This document shows positions 1 to 8,642 of a stretch of DNA of 50,573 bases, piece by piece. Under the pieces are notes generated by a model. That model did no database searches and was not told the origin of the DNA. It saw nothing but the letters and a program-made list of their open reading frames with translations. Position numbers and translations under genes: made by a program. Position 1 is the stretch's first letter; every line of letters starts with the position of its first letter. This stretch comes from Lysobacteraceae bacterium (GTDB lineage: Bacteria > Pseudomonadota > Gammaproteobacteria > Xanthomonadales > Xanthomonadaceae): contig JAUXUI010000095.1 of assembly GCA_030681035.1 (NCBI GenBank), positions 1 to 50,573 on the forward strand. The letters are read 5' to 3'.

Positions 1-135
1 GGGACTCGGGACTCGGGACTCGGGACTCGGGACTCGGGACTCGGGACTCGGGACTCGGGACTCGGGACTCGGGACTCGGGACTCGGGACTCGGGACTCGG
101 GACTCGGGACTCGGGACTCGGGACTCGGGACTCGG
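1..135. repeat. 7-bp tandem repeat (GGGACTC)n
   Basis: About 19 uninterrupted copies of the heptamer GGGACTC run from the first base of the window until they meet the left arm of a REP-like palindrome at 134. The array is cut by the window edge, so its true length is unknown. Copies look identical, which fits slippage or recent expansion. Related short CGGGACTCGGG text recurs near 48743, after dnaK. No gene or promoter is visible in the array. Confidence 0.95.
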
Positions 136-204
136 TCGCTCACAGGGTGAGCTCCTACAAAAAAACGGTGTGTGCCCCTGTAGGAGCCCACCCTGTGGGC
201 GACC
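134..204. repeat. REP-like palindromic element, copy 1
   Basis: Two 26-base arms face each other across a loop of about 19 bases: the left arm (134-159) reads GGTCGCTCACAGGGTGAGCT and onwards, and the right arm (179-204) is its near-perfect reverse complement, with the core TGTAGGAGCCCACCCTGTGG. The same element recurs at 26352-26424, and a partial copy is at 29484. Extragenic palindromes with a TGTAGGAGC core are common in pseudomonads and xanthomonads. Family membership is inferred from appearance. Confidence 0.85.
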
Positions 205-240
205 GTTATCGCAAGGGTACAGTGGGATGAAACGGCAAAG

Positions 241-575
241 CTGCTCTGTAGCGCATGGCGACTGCATGGATGACGGACGACTGCATGGGCAGATATTTTG
301 CTCCATGCAAAATCTGCATTTCCCACATCCATGTGGGTCATGCAGGACGACTGCATGGATGCAGGAGGTACGACTCCATGGATGGAGGACGACTGCATGG
401 ATGCAGGAGGTAGAGCAACGCAGGAGCAGTTGCCGAGGTAGAGCCGCGTCTGGAACAGCGGCCGAGAGCAACGCAGGAGCAGTTGCCGAGGTAGAGCCGC
501 GTCTGGAACAGCGGCCGAGAGCCGCGTCTGGAACAGCGGCCGAGAGCAACGCAGGAGCTGTTGCCGAATACGCGG
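241..575. repeat. Mosaic of short hairpin repeats
   Basis: This stretch is assembled from a few reusable hairpin modules: CTGCATGGATGCAG types (near 350 and 392), CTCCATGGATGGAG (near 374), GCAAC..GTTGC (from 416, again from 469 and, in a variant, from 547), and GCCGC..GCGGC (from 443, 496 and 521). One GAGCAACG-led block repeats with a 53-base period (413 and 466). Each module is a 5-6 bp stem with a small loop. Open frames across it are low-complexity and repetitive, so I call it non-coding interspersed repeat DNA of unknown role. Confidence 0.8.
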
Positions 576-989
576 GACAAGTGCGACAACGCGCCATAAA
601 GCACGCCGAGCATCACAGCCGAATGCGGGAGCAAGGCACCGTTGTTTGACCGAGCGAGCCGCGCAGCGGCGAAGTGAAGGCGTAGCGAGCATAGCGAGCG
701 ATGTCGCGAAGCGACCGAGCACATGGCTGCGAGTTCAGCGCCGGCCTGCGGTTGCCCAGATGCGCCCGGCGCAAGGCGTCGGGCCTTTTCCGCCGTGTGA
801 GGGCCTCGCCGGCCGCAGGCCGGAAAAAGCTTTGCTTTGAGGCATTGCTTTGAGACGCGGCATTGAGGCATCACCAGCCGCAGGCTTGAAAGCATTGAGT
901 TTCGTACACGACCGGTTTTCGCTCCGTGTTCGGCTCCAGCCGCATTGCAAGTGGCGGCCTCAATGACGGCAATATCGGGTCTCGCCGCG
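576..989. other. Intergenic region without a recognisable gene
   Basis: This stretch lies downstream of the PPOX-like gene, which reads leftwards and ends at 990. It contains low-complexity GAGCGAGC/GCGAAGCG text (about 645-720) and short imperfect repeats such as GGCATTGCTTTGAGA (about 840). Several open frames cross it on both strands, but none shows a ribosome binding site, a family motif or convincing composition. I see no promoter or terminator I would defend. Confidence 0.5.
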
Positions 990-1538
990 TCAATCGATCT
1001 CGATGGCAGGCAAACCATCGATGCTCTGGCGATTGTTGCGGCGCTGATATTCGCGCACCCCATCTTCGCCCTTGCGTTGCACCCAGTCGTTCAACGCACT
1101 GCGTGGGCTGACTTGCTCGTACGTCGGCACGCCAAAACCGCAAGACGAACTGACCCGGGTGATGTCGGCAACGATGATCGAGCGCGTGCCGTCATGCACC
1201 GGCAGTTGGTTGCGCAACAACTCCCAATCCGCATCGGCCGGCAGCACCGCCCGGCCACTGCCGTGCAGGCGTACGATTTTCGGTGGCCCGCAAAACGCAC
1301 AGAACATGAACACGATGCGTCCGTTTTCGCGCAGATGGGCCACGGTCTCGGCGCCGCTGCCAGCGATATCGACATAGGCAACCTGGCGCGGGCCGAGTAC
1401 ACGGAACGCATCCAGCCCTTTCGGTGAACAGTTGATGTGGCCGGCTGCGGACAACGGCGCGCTGGCAACGAAAAATACCGGCTGCGCAAGCAGCCATGCA
1501 CTTAGCTCAGCATCAATCACATCGCGTTGCTTGCCCAT
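990..1538 (-). CDS. Pyridoxamine 5'-phosphate oxidase-family protein
   Basis: A 182-residue protein of the PPOX-type split beta-barrel flavoprotein group. Visible family features are the N-terminal helix start MGKQRDVIDAEL, the segment GHINCSPKGLDAFRVL (about 33-48), the strand pair AYVDIAGSGAETVAHL (about 54-69) and the signature FMFCAFCGPPKIVRLHG (about 77-93). These are the places where small PPOX proteins of this subgroup are most alike. Such proteins bind FMN or a related flavin in the cytoplasm; the substrate cannot be told from sequence. It starts 64 bases after the thioredoxin-like gene on the same strand, so co-transcription is possible, though nothing links the functions. Confidence 0.85.
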   Translation of the reverse strand: MGKQRDVIDAELSAWLLAQPVFFVASAPLSAAGHINCSPKGLDAFRVLGPRQVAYVDIAGSGAETVAHLRENGRIVFMFCAFCGPPKIVRLHGSGRAVLPADADWELLRNQLPVHDGTRSIIVADITRVSSSCGFGVPTYEQVSPRSALNDWVQRKGEDGVREYQRRNNRQSIDGLPAIEID

Positions 1539-1602
1539 CGGGTTTCATTCAGCCTGCGAAAGCGATGATTATCGCCCAGCACGGCAGGCTATCGTGCATT
1601 TC

Positions 1603-2094
1603 TCAACGTTGCTTGAGATTCTTCAGCCAGGCTGCCAACGCCTCGGCATCAAGGCGACCGGCCACGGCCTTCGCGTTGTGGTCGGCATCAAACAAATACG
1701 TGCGCGGCAGTTCACCGCGCCAGCGCGGATCAATTGCATAACGCATCGGTTCGACGAAGGCGTCCGCGAAACTCCAGTGCTCGATACCGGCAAGATCAAA
1801 TTGTGACAGCACGCTGGCAATGGATGGCGCATCCTCGGGTGGATCAGCGGCAACCAGAATGACCGACAGCGACGGATTTGCTGCCTTGAACCGCCCCAGC
1901 AGCGCCAGTTCATCACGGCATGGCTCGCAGTAAACCGACCACAGGGCAAGCACGTAGGGCTGGCCGGCCTGCTCGGCGCGAATCACTTGCATGCTATGCA
2001 CCGTAAACGCGCGAGATGCAGTTTGTGCATGCACAGTGCTGGCCACCATCAGGCAAAGCACACACAGCACAGGCAAGGTGAACCGGTGAATCAT
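1603..2094 (-). CDS. Secreted thioredoxin-like (TlpA/ResA-type) protein
   Basis: A 163-residue exported protein with a thioredoxin fold. The start MIHRFTLPVLCVLCLMVAST is a signal peptide ending near AHA-QT. The segment LALWSVYCEPC carries the CxxC pair (CEPC) at the usual N-terminus of the first active-site helix, and the later LPRTYLFDAD holds the cis-proline loop. I chose the start at 2094, not 2115, because its ATG overlaps the stop of the gene before it as ATGA, the mark of translational coupling. It is third in an operon after a TonB-dependent receptor and a BNR-repeat protein, so a periplasmic thiol-redox role serving those proteins is plausible. The substrate is unknown. Confidence 0.85.
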   Translation of the reverse strand: MIHRFTLPVLCVLCLMVASTVHAQTASRAFTVHSMQVIRAEQAGQPYVLALWSVYCEPCRDELALLGRFKAANPSLSVILVAADPPEDAPSIASVLSQFDLAGIEHWSFADAFVEPMRYAIDPRWRGELPRTYLFDADHNAKAVAGRLDAEALAAWLKNLKQR

Positions 2095-3269
2095 GGCACC
2101 GCAACCACTTGCCATGGTCGCTCGCGCGTGTTCCAGAAAACATGGAAGCGGCCCTTGTGCACCAGCGCACGTGGCTGATCGGACATGTCGTTGGTGTCGG
2201 CCAGCGTCAGTTCATGCCATCGCTCACCCGCATCGTCGGAACGCAGTGCACGCAACCATGTACGTTGTCCGTCAAACTCTTTCCAGGCCAGCAGCAAGCG
2301 CCGGCCAGCAATGGCGATATCGGCATGCGCCGCGCCGTCGCCGCCCAGTACGCGCTGGCCCTCGATGGCGCCATCGCGCAGCCGGCCGTAGTTCACCCCG
2401 GGCGCGTTCTTGCCAAGATGGAACCACACCGCGTGCAAGGTGCCATCGGAATCGCGTGCCAACGAGGGCCCGTGGTGCGGACAGGCATCAATTGCCCAGT
2501 CGTCGAAGGTGGCGCGCTGTATCGCGCCGGAACTGCCATCAGCGTGCAGGTCAGCAATGGCGTGATCGCGGATATTTGAAGCGAACACGTGTCGCCACAA
2601 TGCAGTGACACCGGCATCGGGCCGGGCCAGCAATGCAATGCGACAGCATTCACAACTGTGTTCGGCCAGTTTGAAATCACCACGGAAGCTCGCGCCATCA
2701 TCGTCGGAAACGGCGAAGTAAATCGCGGCGCCGCGATAAGGCGTGCCGGCTGCCTTGGCCAATACCTGGTCGCGTTTGTCGATCCAGGCAATGAACAATT
2801 TCCCTTGGCGATCCACCGCCATCGCGTCGAAACGGTGGGTAATTTGTTGGCGATCAACATGGACCGTGACCGGCGCGCTCCAATGCGCGCCACCATCGAG
2901 CGAGCGTGAAAAGCGCACTTCACCGGTATAGGGAAGCGCCAGCGGCCGTGTCCAGGTGACGAACAGCAAGCCATCCTTGCCGATGACGATCTTCGGGCGT
3001 GAATCGCCATCTGCCGCCACCGGCTCGGGATCAGCGTTGACCGGCGTTGGCTGCGACCACGACGCGCCGAAATCGCGTGATACCCGCCACACCACATGCT
3101 CGCCCTGTTTGCCGATGGCCCACAGCGCACCATCAGCGGAAAATGCAGCGGAGCTGCCGAGGTCGGCACGTGACCCTGCTGCCGGCACGTGGCCGGCATG
3201 CTGTGCCGAGGCCGGCGACGCCATCGCCAGCACCCATGTCAATGCGAGCATGCGCAGCCACATTACCAT
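2091..3269 (-). CDS. Secreted BNR-repeat (sialidase-like) protein
   Basis: About 390 residues with a signal peptide (WLRMLALTWVLAMASPASA). Several BNR/Asp-box-like turns are visible: SRDFGASWSQP, SRSLDGGAHWSAP, SDDDGASFRGD and SDDAGERWHEL, spaced as in six-bladed sialidase-type propellers. The conserved catalytic residues of true sialidases are not evident, so enzyme activity is doubtful. A cysteine-rich motif, EHSCECCRIALL, sits mid-protein; it could bind metal or form disulphides. Two starts are possible (ATGGTAATG): the first ATG at 3269 or the one at 3263 that overlaps the receptor stop as TAATG. Its place between a TonB-dependent receptor and a thioredoxin suggests a surface or periplasmic accessory. 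Automatic pipelines would probably name it exo-alpha-sialidase. Confidence 0.8.
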   Translation of the reverse strand: MVMWLRMLALTWVLAMASPASAQHAGHVPAAGSRADLGSSAAFSADGALWAIGKQGEHVVWRVSRDFGASWSQPTPVNADPEPVAADGDSRPKIVIGKDGLLFVTWTRPLALPYTGEVRFSRSLDGGAHWSAPVTVHVDRQQITHRFDAMAVDRQGKLFIAWIDKRDQVLAKAAGTPYRGAAIYFAVSDDDGASFRGDFKLAEHSCECCRIALLARPDAGVTALWRHVFASNIRDHAIADLHADGSSGAIQRATFDDWAIDACPHHGPSLARDSDGTLHAVWFHLGKNAPGVNYGRLRDGAIEGQRVLGGDGAAHADIAIAGRRLLLAWKEFDGQRTWLRALRSDDAGERWHELTLADTNDMSDQPRALVHKGRFHVFWNTRERPWQVVAVP

Positions 3270-5473
3270 TTCACCTCGATGCCACCAACGTAGGTGCGTG
3301 GCAAGGCGGGTGAGAATACCGGCTCGCCGGAGCGGATCTGCGCGCTGTCGGCATAGCGCTTGTTGGTAAGGTTGGCGATCGATCCGAACAGCGCCACGCT
3401 GTCGCTCAATTTCCAGTTGGTACGCAGGTTGTACACGCTGTGCCCCTCGTATTTATCCGTATTTGCGGCATCCAGCCAATAGGAACCGATACGCACCCAT
3501 TCAAATTGCACGCGGGCTTCTTCGATGGGATTCCAGGTCAAGCGCGAGTTGACCAGTGTGCGCGGTGCCGACTCGATCTCGTTGCCGGTGAAATTGCCGC
3601 CGCTGGTATTCCATTCCTGATAAGTGTGTTTGGCATACGAATAGGCCGAGTCCAGACGCAGCTCGTTCGAGAATGCAAAACCGGCACCAATCTCGACTCC
3701 GCGGTGCTTGGTCTTGCCGGCATTGACCGATTGCACGAAGTTGGTAAGGGTGTCACGCAGGGATACGATATCGTCTTTCTTGCGCAGATCATAAACAACC
3801 GCATCGTAGTTGAAATCGGCCCATGCTCCGCGTATGCCGAACTCGAACTGCTCGGCTTTGATTGGCTTGAGCGACAACGAAGAATCCGCCAATGCCTGTG
3901 CTGCCGCCGCAGTGTTTCCAGCTGCCGGTCGGAACAATTGGCCTTCGGAAGGTGCCCGGAAGCTGTGGTTGTACGAGCTGTACAGATGCGCATACTCATT
4001 GAGTTGAAAGGTTGCACCAAACTTCGGGCTGAACCGGTCAAAACTGACCTTGGTATCGGCGGCCTGGCCAAAAAACCGCGTGCCAGGGAACGGCGACACC
4101 ACACGCAATGGTGTCGCATCGAACGCGTTATCAAAGGTGTAACGCATGTCGTCGTAGCGCAATCCGGCGGTCAGACGCAGGCGCTCGATCGGTGAAGCTT
4201 CCAGATGCACATAGGGTGCGATGCCGCGATAAGTCACGTCGTAATCATAGATGCGCGGGCCAAGCGTGAAGGTTTCAAAACGCCTGGAAGCACCGCTGCC
4301 GGTAGGCGATACATTGACGCGATCCTCCTCGCGCCCGCCCGGGCTGCGATCGTAATCAAGGCCGACAATCACGCTGGCACGCATCAGCGTCGGGAAGTCG
4401 CGCCGCCACTTGGCGAGAAATCCGTAGGACTTGTTATGCGTATGCGACAAGGTCGGGTCAAAGTTGAGCGCAAACGAGGCCAGCAAATCCATGCTGTTGT
4501 CGCGGTACAAGCCTGTAAAACTGAAAAGATTGTCGCCGACCGTTTTTTCGAATGTGCTGTTTAGGCGATACGCATCGACCTCACGGAAGGCGATGGGAAG
4601 ATAGTTGTCGCGTGGATTGTTCTCAAAATCGTTGCGGGTCAGCGGCGAGTTGGCGCCGGTTTCCTGCTCAATGATCGAAAATCCGAAATTCGTTTGCACG
4701 CGGGTGTCGGCATCAATCCGGTGATCCCAGCGGACGATGCCGCTTTGCCGATCATAGGCGGTGTCATTGCGCCATCCATCGGTATGCGTGATGTTCACAT
4801 CGGCGCGCAAACCACCACTGGCATACGGCAAACTTGCGCCGCCAAGCCCGCGGATCCAGCCGTGATCACCAATTTCCAGTGAACTGTCAAATGCGGTTTC
4901 ATCGCCGGCCGGGCGGGTGAGTACATTGATGATGCCGCCAATCGCATCCGAACCATACAAGGCAGTGCCTGGTCCGCGCGTGATCTCGATGCCGCCCGAT
5001 TGCGGGATGTCGATTTCATACAGGCCGTTGTGGTTGAAAAACCCGGTTGCTCGCGTTGGGATGCCGTCTTCGAGAAACAGATAAACCGGGCTGGTGGTAA
5101 AGGGCTGCCGGATTGCGGTGGTGTGGCCTTCACCATTGGTCACTGCAACGGCGACGCCGGGCACCTGGCTGAGAATCTGCGCCGGATGGCTGGGCTTGTC
5201 CTGGCTGATGGTCATTGCATCGATCATGCCGACCGAGATGGGTGTTTCGCTCAGCGGCCTTGCCTCACGCGTGGCCGTGACCGTGACTGTGGCCAACTGC
5301 CGGGCATCGTGTGGATCAGGCCCCGGCACCGACGGTGCATCCGCTTGCGCCCATGCGGCCCCAACCGGCAACACAGAAACGGCGATCAAGCCACCGCAGG
5401 CACGGCGTACGGCTGCTGAGACAAGCGTTTTACGTGCAGCCGTCGCGGACGGCTGATGGTTTGCAGAAGGCAT
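3263..5473 (-). CDS. TonB-dependent outer-membrane receptor
   Basis: A 736-residue receptor. After a signal sequence ending around GAAWAQA come a TonB-box-like stretch (QLATVTVTATRE), a plug domain with SHPAQILSQVPGVAV and EITRGPGTALYGSDAIGGII, and a long beta-barrel ending in the outer-membrane signature GGIEVKW with a terminal Trp. I start at 5473 (MPSANHQ) because it has a GGGGA sequence nearby and gives a normal signal peptide; an upstream ATG at 5545 only adds unlike residues. The protein would import a TonB-energised substrate such as a metal chelate, cofactor or sugar, but no substrate-specific motif is clear. First gene of an overlapping operon with the BNR protein and the thioredoxin-like protein. 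Confidence 0.92.
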   Translation of the reverse strand: MPSANHQPSATAARKTLVSAAVRRACGGLIAVSVLPVGAAWAQADAPSVPGPDPHDARQLATVTVTATREARPLSETPISVGMIDAMTISQDKPSHPAQILSQVPGVAVAVTNGEGHTTAIRQPFTTSPVYLFLEDGIPTRATGFFNHNGLYEIDIPQSGGIEITRGPGTALYGSDAIGGIINVLTRPAGDETAFDSSLEIGDHGWIRGLGGASLPYASGGLRADVNITHTDGWRNDTAYDRQSGIVRWDHRIDADTRVQTNFGFSIIEQETGANSPLTRNDFENNPRDNYLPIAFREVDAYRLNSTFEKTVGDNLFSFTGLYRDNSMDLLASFALNFDPTLSHTHNKSYGFLAKWRRDFPTLMRASVIVGLDYDRSPGGREEDRVNVSPTGSGASRRFETFTLGPRIYDYDVTYRGIAPYVHLEASPIERLRLTAGLRYDDMRYTFDNAFDATPLRVVSPFPGTRFFGQAADTKVSFDRFSPKFGATFQLNEYAHLYSSYNHSFRAPSEGQLFRPAAGNTAAAAQALADSSLSLKPIKAEQFEFGIRGAWADFNYDAVVYDLRKKDDIVSLRDTLTNFVQSVNAGKTKHRGVEIGAGFAFSNELRLDSAYSYAKHTYQEWNTSGGNFTGNEIESAPRTLVNSRLTWNPIEEARVQFEWVRIGSYWLDAANTDKYEGHSVYNLRTNWKLSDSVALFGSIANLTNKRYADSAQIRSGEPVFSPALPRTYVGGIEVKW

Positions 5474-5587
5474 CGGTATTCCCCAGGATGTAGGTGATGT
5501 GTGCGCTGCAAGAAGCCCCCGCCCCGCAGTTGACCAATAGCGCACGACAAAATCTTAATGGTTTGTGCCGGCCCCGGGAATGTGGCG

Positions 5588-5600
5588 TGTTGCCGCAACA
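5588..5600. promoter_or_regulatory. Small palindrome upstream of the TonB receptor
   Basis: TGTTG-CCG-CAACA is a perfect 5-bp dyad 115-127 bases before the chosen receptor start and on the far side of trpS. It could be an operator. It does not match the Fur box or a cobalamin riboswitch core that I looked for in this leader. Chance occurrence is quite possible. Confidence 0.2.
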
Positions 5601-5816
5601 AAAGACACATGAGCGGCACCTTTATGGTGAGGTGCTGGCAAACGAAGAGGCGAGATTCTTGAGAAAATCCGCACTGCTGCAGGTGCTTTTGACGTCAGCG
5701 AACGGCTTGCATTCAGGTTTTTCTGCGGCATATCGCGGCAGATAATCGTGCCCAACAGGGCGGCAATGCGCAGCGCATCGCGTAAACTGTGCGGCCAGCC
5801 GCTTGTTGAACCATCC

Positions 5817-7142
5817 ATGTCTGCGATCACCCGCGTCCTCACCGGTATCACCACCTCTGGCACCCCGCATCTGGGCAATTACGTGGGTGCAGTGCGGCCT
5901 GCGGTAGCGGCCAGTCGGCGGTCGGGCGTGCAGAGCTTCTATTTCCTCGCCGATTACCACGCACTGATCAAGACCACCGACCCGCTGCGTGTGCAGCGCT
6001 CGACCTTGGAAATCGCCGCTACCTGGCTGGCCTGTGGGCTGGACCCGGAGCAGGTGTGGTTTTACCGGCAAAGTGATGTCCCCGAGATTCCCGAGCTGAC
6101 CTGGTTGCTGACCTGCGTTGCGGCCAAGGGATTGCTCAACCGCGCCCATGCCTACAAAGCGGCGGTGGATGCCAATGCCCAGGCAGGGCAAGACCCGGAT
6201 GCCGGCATCAACGCCGGGCTTTACATGTACCCGGTGCTGATGGCTGCCGATATTTTGATGTTCAAGGCGCATAGCGTGCCGGTAGGGCGCGATCAGGTGC
6301 AGCATATCGAGATGGCACGTGATATCGCCGCGCGCTTCAATCACGCCTATGGCGGTGAGTATTTCGTACTGCCCGAGGCGGCAATCGAGCAACACGTGGC
6401 GACGCTGCCGGGGCTTGATGGCCGCAAGATGAGCAAGAGCTACGACAACACCATCGCCTTGTTTGCCCCGGCTGCCGAGTTGAAAAAGCAGATCGCCAGC
6501 ATTGTCACCGATTCGCGTTTGCCGGGCGAAGCCAAGGATGCCAACGATTCCACGGTGTTCACCTTGTATCAGGCGTTTGCCAGCAAGGATGAAACCGCCG
6601 CCATGCGCACGGCATTTGCCGAAGGTATCGGCTGGGGTGATGCCAAGCAAAAACTGTTCGAGCGCATCGATGCCGAACTGGCACCCGCGCGTGAGCGCTA
6701 TCAGCAATTGATCAATCAGCCGGCACGGATCGAGGCGATTTTGCAGGCCGGTGCGCACAAGGCACGGGCGTTGGCTACGCCGTTTATCGGCGAGTTGCGT
6801 GCGGCAGTGGGTTTGCGACCACTGACTGCTGTCGCAGGCACCGGTGTCGATGACGGCAAGCGCAAAGCCGCCAAGCCAAGCTTCAAGCAATACCGCGAAA
6901 ACGATGGCCAGTTTTATTTCAAGCTGGTGGCGGTCGATGGCAGCGTGTTATTGCAAAGTGCGGCGCACGACAGCCCACGCAGCGCCGGGCAGCGCATCGC
7001 GCAATTGCGCAACGAGGCCGGCAAAGGACTGCATCAGGTTGAAGCGCCTGCCGTTAAACTCGGTGACGCGGTGATCGGCGAGTTGACCGAGTCGGCGACA
7101 CTGGATGATGTCGTCGCCGCGTTGGCGGCTTTGGCAGAGTAA
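5817..7142 (+). CDS. trpS: Tryptophan--tRNA ligase with C-terminal extension
   Basis: A class I aminoacyl-tRNA synthetase of 441 residues charging tRNA-Trp in the cytoplasm. The HIGH-type motif is TPHLGN (residues 16-21) and the KMSKS motif is GRKMSKSYDN (lysine 204). The core DAGINAGLYMYPVLMAADIL is also typical. I start at 5817 (MSAITRVL); the frame is open 69 bases further up without a good ribosome site. Ordinary TrpRS is about 330-350 residues. The extra hundred or so residues at the end include KQYRENDGQFYFKLVAVDGS, which resembles the DUF1508/YegP beta unit. The membrane-protein gene and prmA follow closely on the same strand. Confidence 0.96.
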   Translation: MSAITRVLTGITTSGTPHLGNYVGAVRPAVAASRRSGVQSFYFLADYHALIKTTDPLRVQRSTLEIAATWLACGLDPEQVWFYRQSDVPEIPELTWLLTCVAAKGLLNRAHAYKAAVDANAQAGQDPDAGINAGLYMYPVLMAADILMFKAHSVPVGRDQVQHIEMARDIAARFNHAYGGEYFVLPEAAIEQHVATLPGLDGRKMSKSYDNTIALFAPAAELKKQIASIVTDSRLPGEAKDANDSTVFTLYQAFASKDETAAMRTAFAEGIGWGDAKQKLFERIDAELAPARERYQQLINQPARIEAILQAGAHKARALATPFIGELRAAVGLRPLTAVAGTGVDDGKRKAAKPSFKQYRENDGQFYFKLVAVDGSVLLQSAAHDSPRSAGQRIAQLRNEAGKGLHQVEAPAVKLGDAVIGELTESATLDDVVAALAALAE

Positions 7143-7148
7143 GCGCAG

Positions 7149-7472
7149 ATGGCCAACGCCGTGGCAAATAACCTCGCCCTGATCCTGTTTCTGCCCTGGT
7201 TTGCGATCCTGGCCTGGGCTTGGTGGACATTCCCGCGTTCGCTTACCCGCCGTGGCACCCGCCGTCGTTTTGATGGGGCGGTGCTGCTGCTCGCGGTCAG
7301 CGCCAGTTTTCTGGGCATGCGCTGGGGCCTGTTGCGCGCCAGTGTCGAGAGCGGCGCGATCTGGAAGCAGGTGCTGGCCAGCTTGATCGCCTACGGCGCG
7401 TTTGTGCTGGTGCTGGCATTGGGTGCCTGGTTGCGCGCGCTGTTGTTCCGCGATCCTGGCAGCAAAGGCTGA
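7149..7472 (+). CDS. Small membrane protein of unknown function
   Basis: A 107-residue hydrophobic protein with about three membrane segments (roughly 8-27, 44-62 and 76-98), the first followed by a basic loop ([14 protein letters not shown]) that would stay in the cytoplasm. It starts six bases after trpS and ends six bases before prmA, so it is very probably co-transcribed with both. I recognise no family. The tight packing and sensible hydrophobic profile support a real gene. Confidence 0.75.
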   Translation: MANAVANNLALILFLPWFAILAWAWWTFPRSLTRRGTRRRFDGAVLLLAVSASFLGMRWGLLRASVESGAIWKQVLASLIAYGAFVLVLALGAWLRALLFRDPGSKG

Positions 7473-7477
7473 TCGCG

Positions 7478-8389
7478 ATGCCATTTCTCGAACTCTCGCT
7501 GTATGCACGGCAGGCCGATCACGCCCGTTACGAAGCGGCGCTGGAGGACATCGGTGCGTTGTCGGTAACGCTGATGGATGCCCATGCCGATGCGCCGGAT
7601 GAACAGGCGATTCTGGAGCCGGGTGTTGGCGAAACGCCGTTGTGGGCCGAACTGCTGGTGACGGCGCTGTTTCCGGCCGGACACGAACCGGAGCTGATTC
7701 TGGCTGCGCTGGAAGCCTTCGATGGTGGGCTGGAGTTGAGCGCGGTGCGCATCCGCGAGGTGCCCGATCAGGATTGGGAGCGGGTGTGGATGGCCGACTA
7801 CCACCCGCTGGCATTCGGCAAGCGCACCTTCATCGTGCCGTGGAACCGCGAATTGCCGGAAGCCGCGAGCGGCGAGGATGCGGCGGTGGTGCGGCTCGAC
7901 CCGGGCCTGGCGTTTGGTTCCGGCACCCATCCAACGACTGCCTTGTGTCTTGAATGGCTCGACAACCTCGACCTGGCCGGCAAGGCGGTGCTCGATTTTG
8001 GCAGCGGCTCGGGCATTCTCGCGCTGGCTGCGCTGAAGCTCGGCGCGGCCGAAGCGGTGGCGGTGGACAACGACCCGCAGGCGCTGCTGGCAACGGCCGA
8101 CAACGCCGAACGCAACGCGGTGGCCGACCGCCTTCAGGTATATCTGCCAGCCGACGAACCGGTGCGGCAATACCCGGTGGTGGTGGCGAATATTCTGGCC
8201 TCGGCGCTGGCAGCGCTCGCCGAGCACCTCGCGCTACGTACCGAGCCCGGCGGCGTGATTGCGCTATCGGGCATCCTGCACGGCCAGCAGCCGGAGCTGT
8301 TGCAAATCTATGCGCAATGGTTTGATGACATCGCGATTGCGCGGCAGGACGACTGGTTGCGTATCAGCGGGCGGCGGCGGGTTGGCTAG
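7478..8389 (+). CDS. prmA: Ribosomal protein L11 methyltransferase
   Basis: A 303-residue class I SAM-dependent methyltransferase that trimethylates ribosomal protein L11. The N-terminal half ([20 protein letters not shown] and following) is the L11-recognition region. The linker has the PrmA hallmark [15 protein letters not shown]. The SAM site is [19 protein letters not shown] followed by the acidic VDNDP, and motif IV is [11 protein letters not shown], containing the NxL-type signature. Length is normal. It is the last gene of the trpS run; downstream lies a 15-bp hairpin and then the 3' end of the giant surface-protein gene on the other strand. Confidence 0.96.
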   Translation: MPFLELSLYARQADHARYEAALEDIGALSVTLMDAHADAPDEQAILEPGVGETPLWAELLVTALFPAGHEPELILAALEAFDGGLELSAVRIREVPDQDWERVWMADYHPLAFGKRTFIVPWNRELPEAASGEDAAVVRLDPGLAFGSGTHPTTALCLEWLDNLDLAGKAVLDFGSGSGILALAALKLGAAEAVAVDNDPQALLATADNAERNAVADRLQVYLPADEPVRQYPVVVANILASALAALAEHLALRTEPGGVIALSGILHGQQPELLQIYAQWFDDIAIARQDDWLRISGRRRVG

Positions 8390-8543
8390 ACGCACCATGG
8401 GGCGTCTGCTCCGGTTTTGACTGATACACGTCGGAATTCCGGCTTCCAGTACCGCCGCTATCAACGCCACGGTGGCCAAAACACCCGGGTGGCCAGAAAC
8501 GACATTGCATACACACGCTAGTCGGCATCGTTGATGTCGACCA

Positions 8544-8576
8544 GTCAGGCCTGTTTCCGTCGGGAACAGGCCTGAC
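8544..8576. terminator. Strong hairpin between convergent genes
   Basis: A 15-bp stem starting GTCAGGCCTGTT with one T-G wobble closes on a 3-base loop (8559-8561). It sits between prmA (plus) and the giant-protein gene (minus), where a bidirectional transcript end is expected. There is no T run on either side, so it is not a textbook intrinsic terminator. It could block exonucleases, assist Rho or be a relic repeat. Confidence 0.45.
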
Positions 8577-8642
8577 CAACTGCAAAGCTATGCTGACGGT
8601 TCGTTGCTGAATCAGGCTATGTCGTCAGGCGACAAGCATTGA

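Noticed and set aside
338-1063. Minus-strand open frame of 241 residues across the left repeats
   Set aside because: It runs through the hairpin mosaic and low-complexity DNA and overlaps the end of the PPOX-like gene; no family feature or start site.
5474-5700. Cobalamin riboswitch or Fur box before the TonB receptor
   Set aside because: The leader contains an ACTGCGGGGC stretch vaguely like a riboswitch core, but the B12-box and the expected conserved order are missing; no Fur-like 19-bp palindrome was found.
5622-6890. Minus-strand open frame of 422 residues opposite trpS
   Set aside because: trpS on the plus strand is unmistakable by its HIGH and KMSKS motifs; the antisense frame is compositional shadow.
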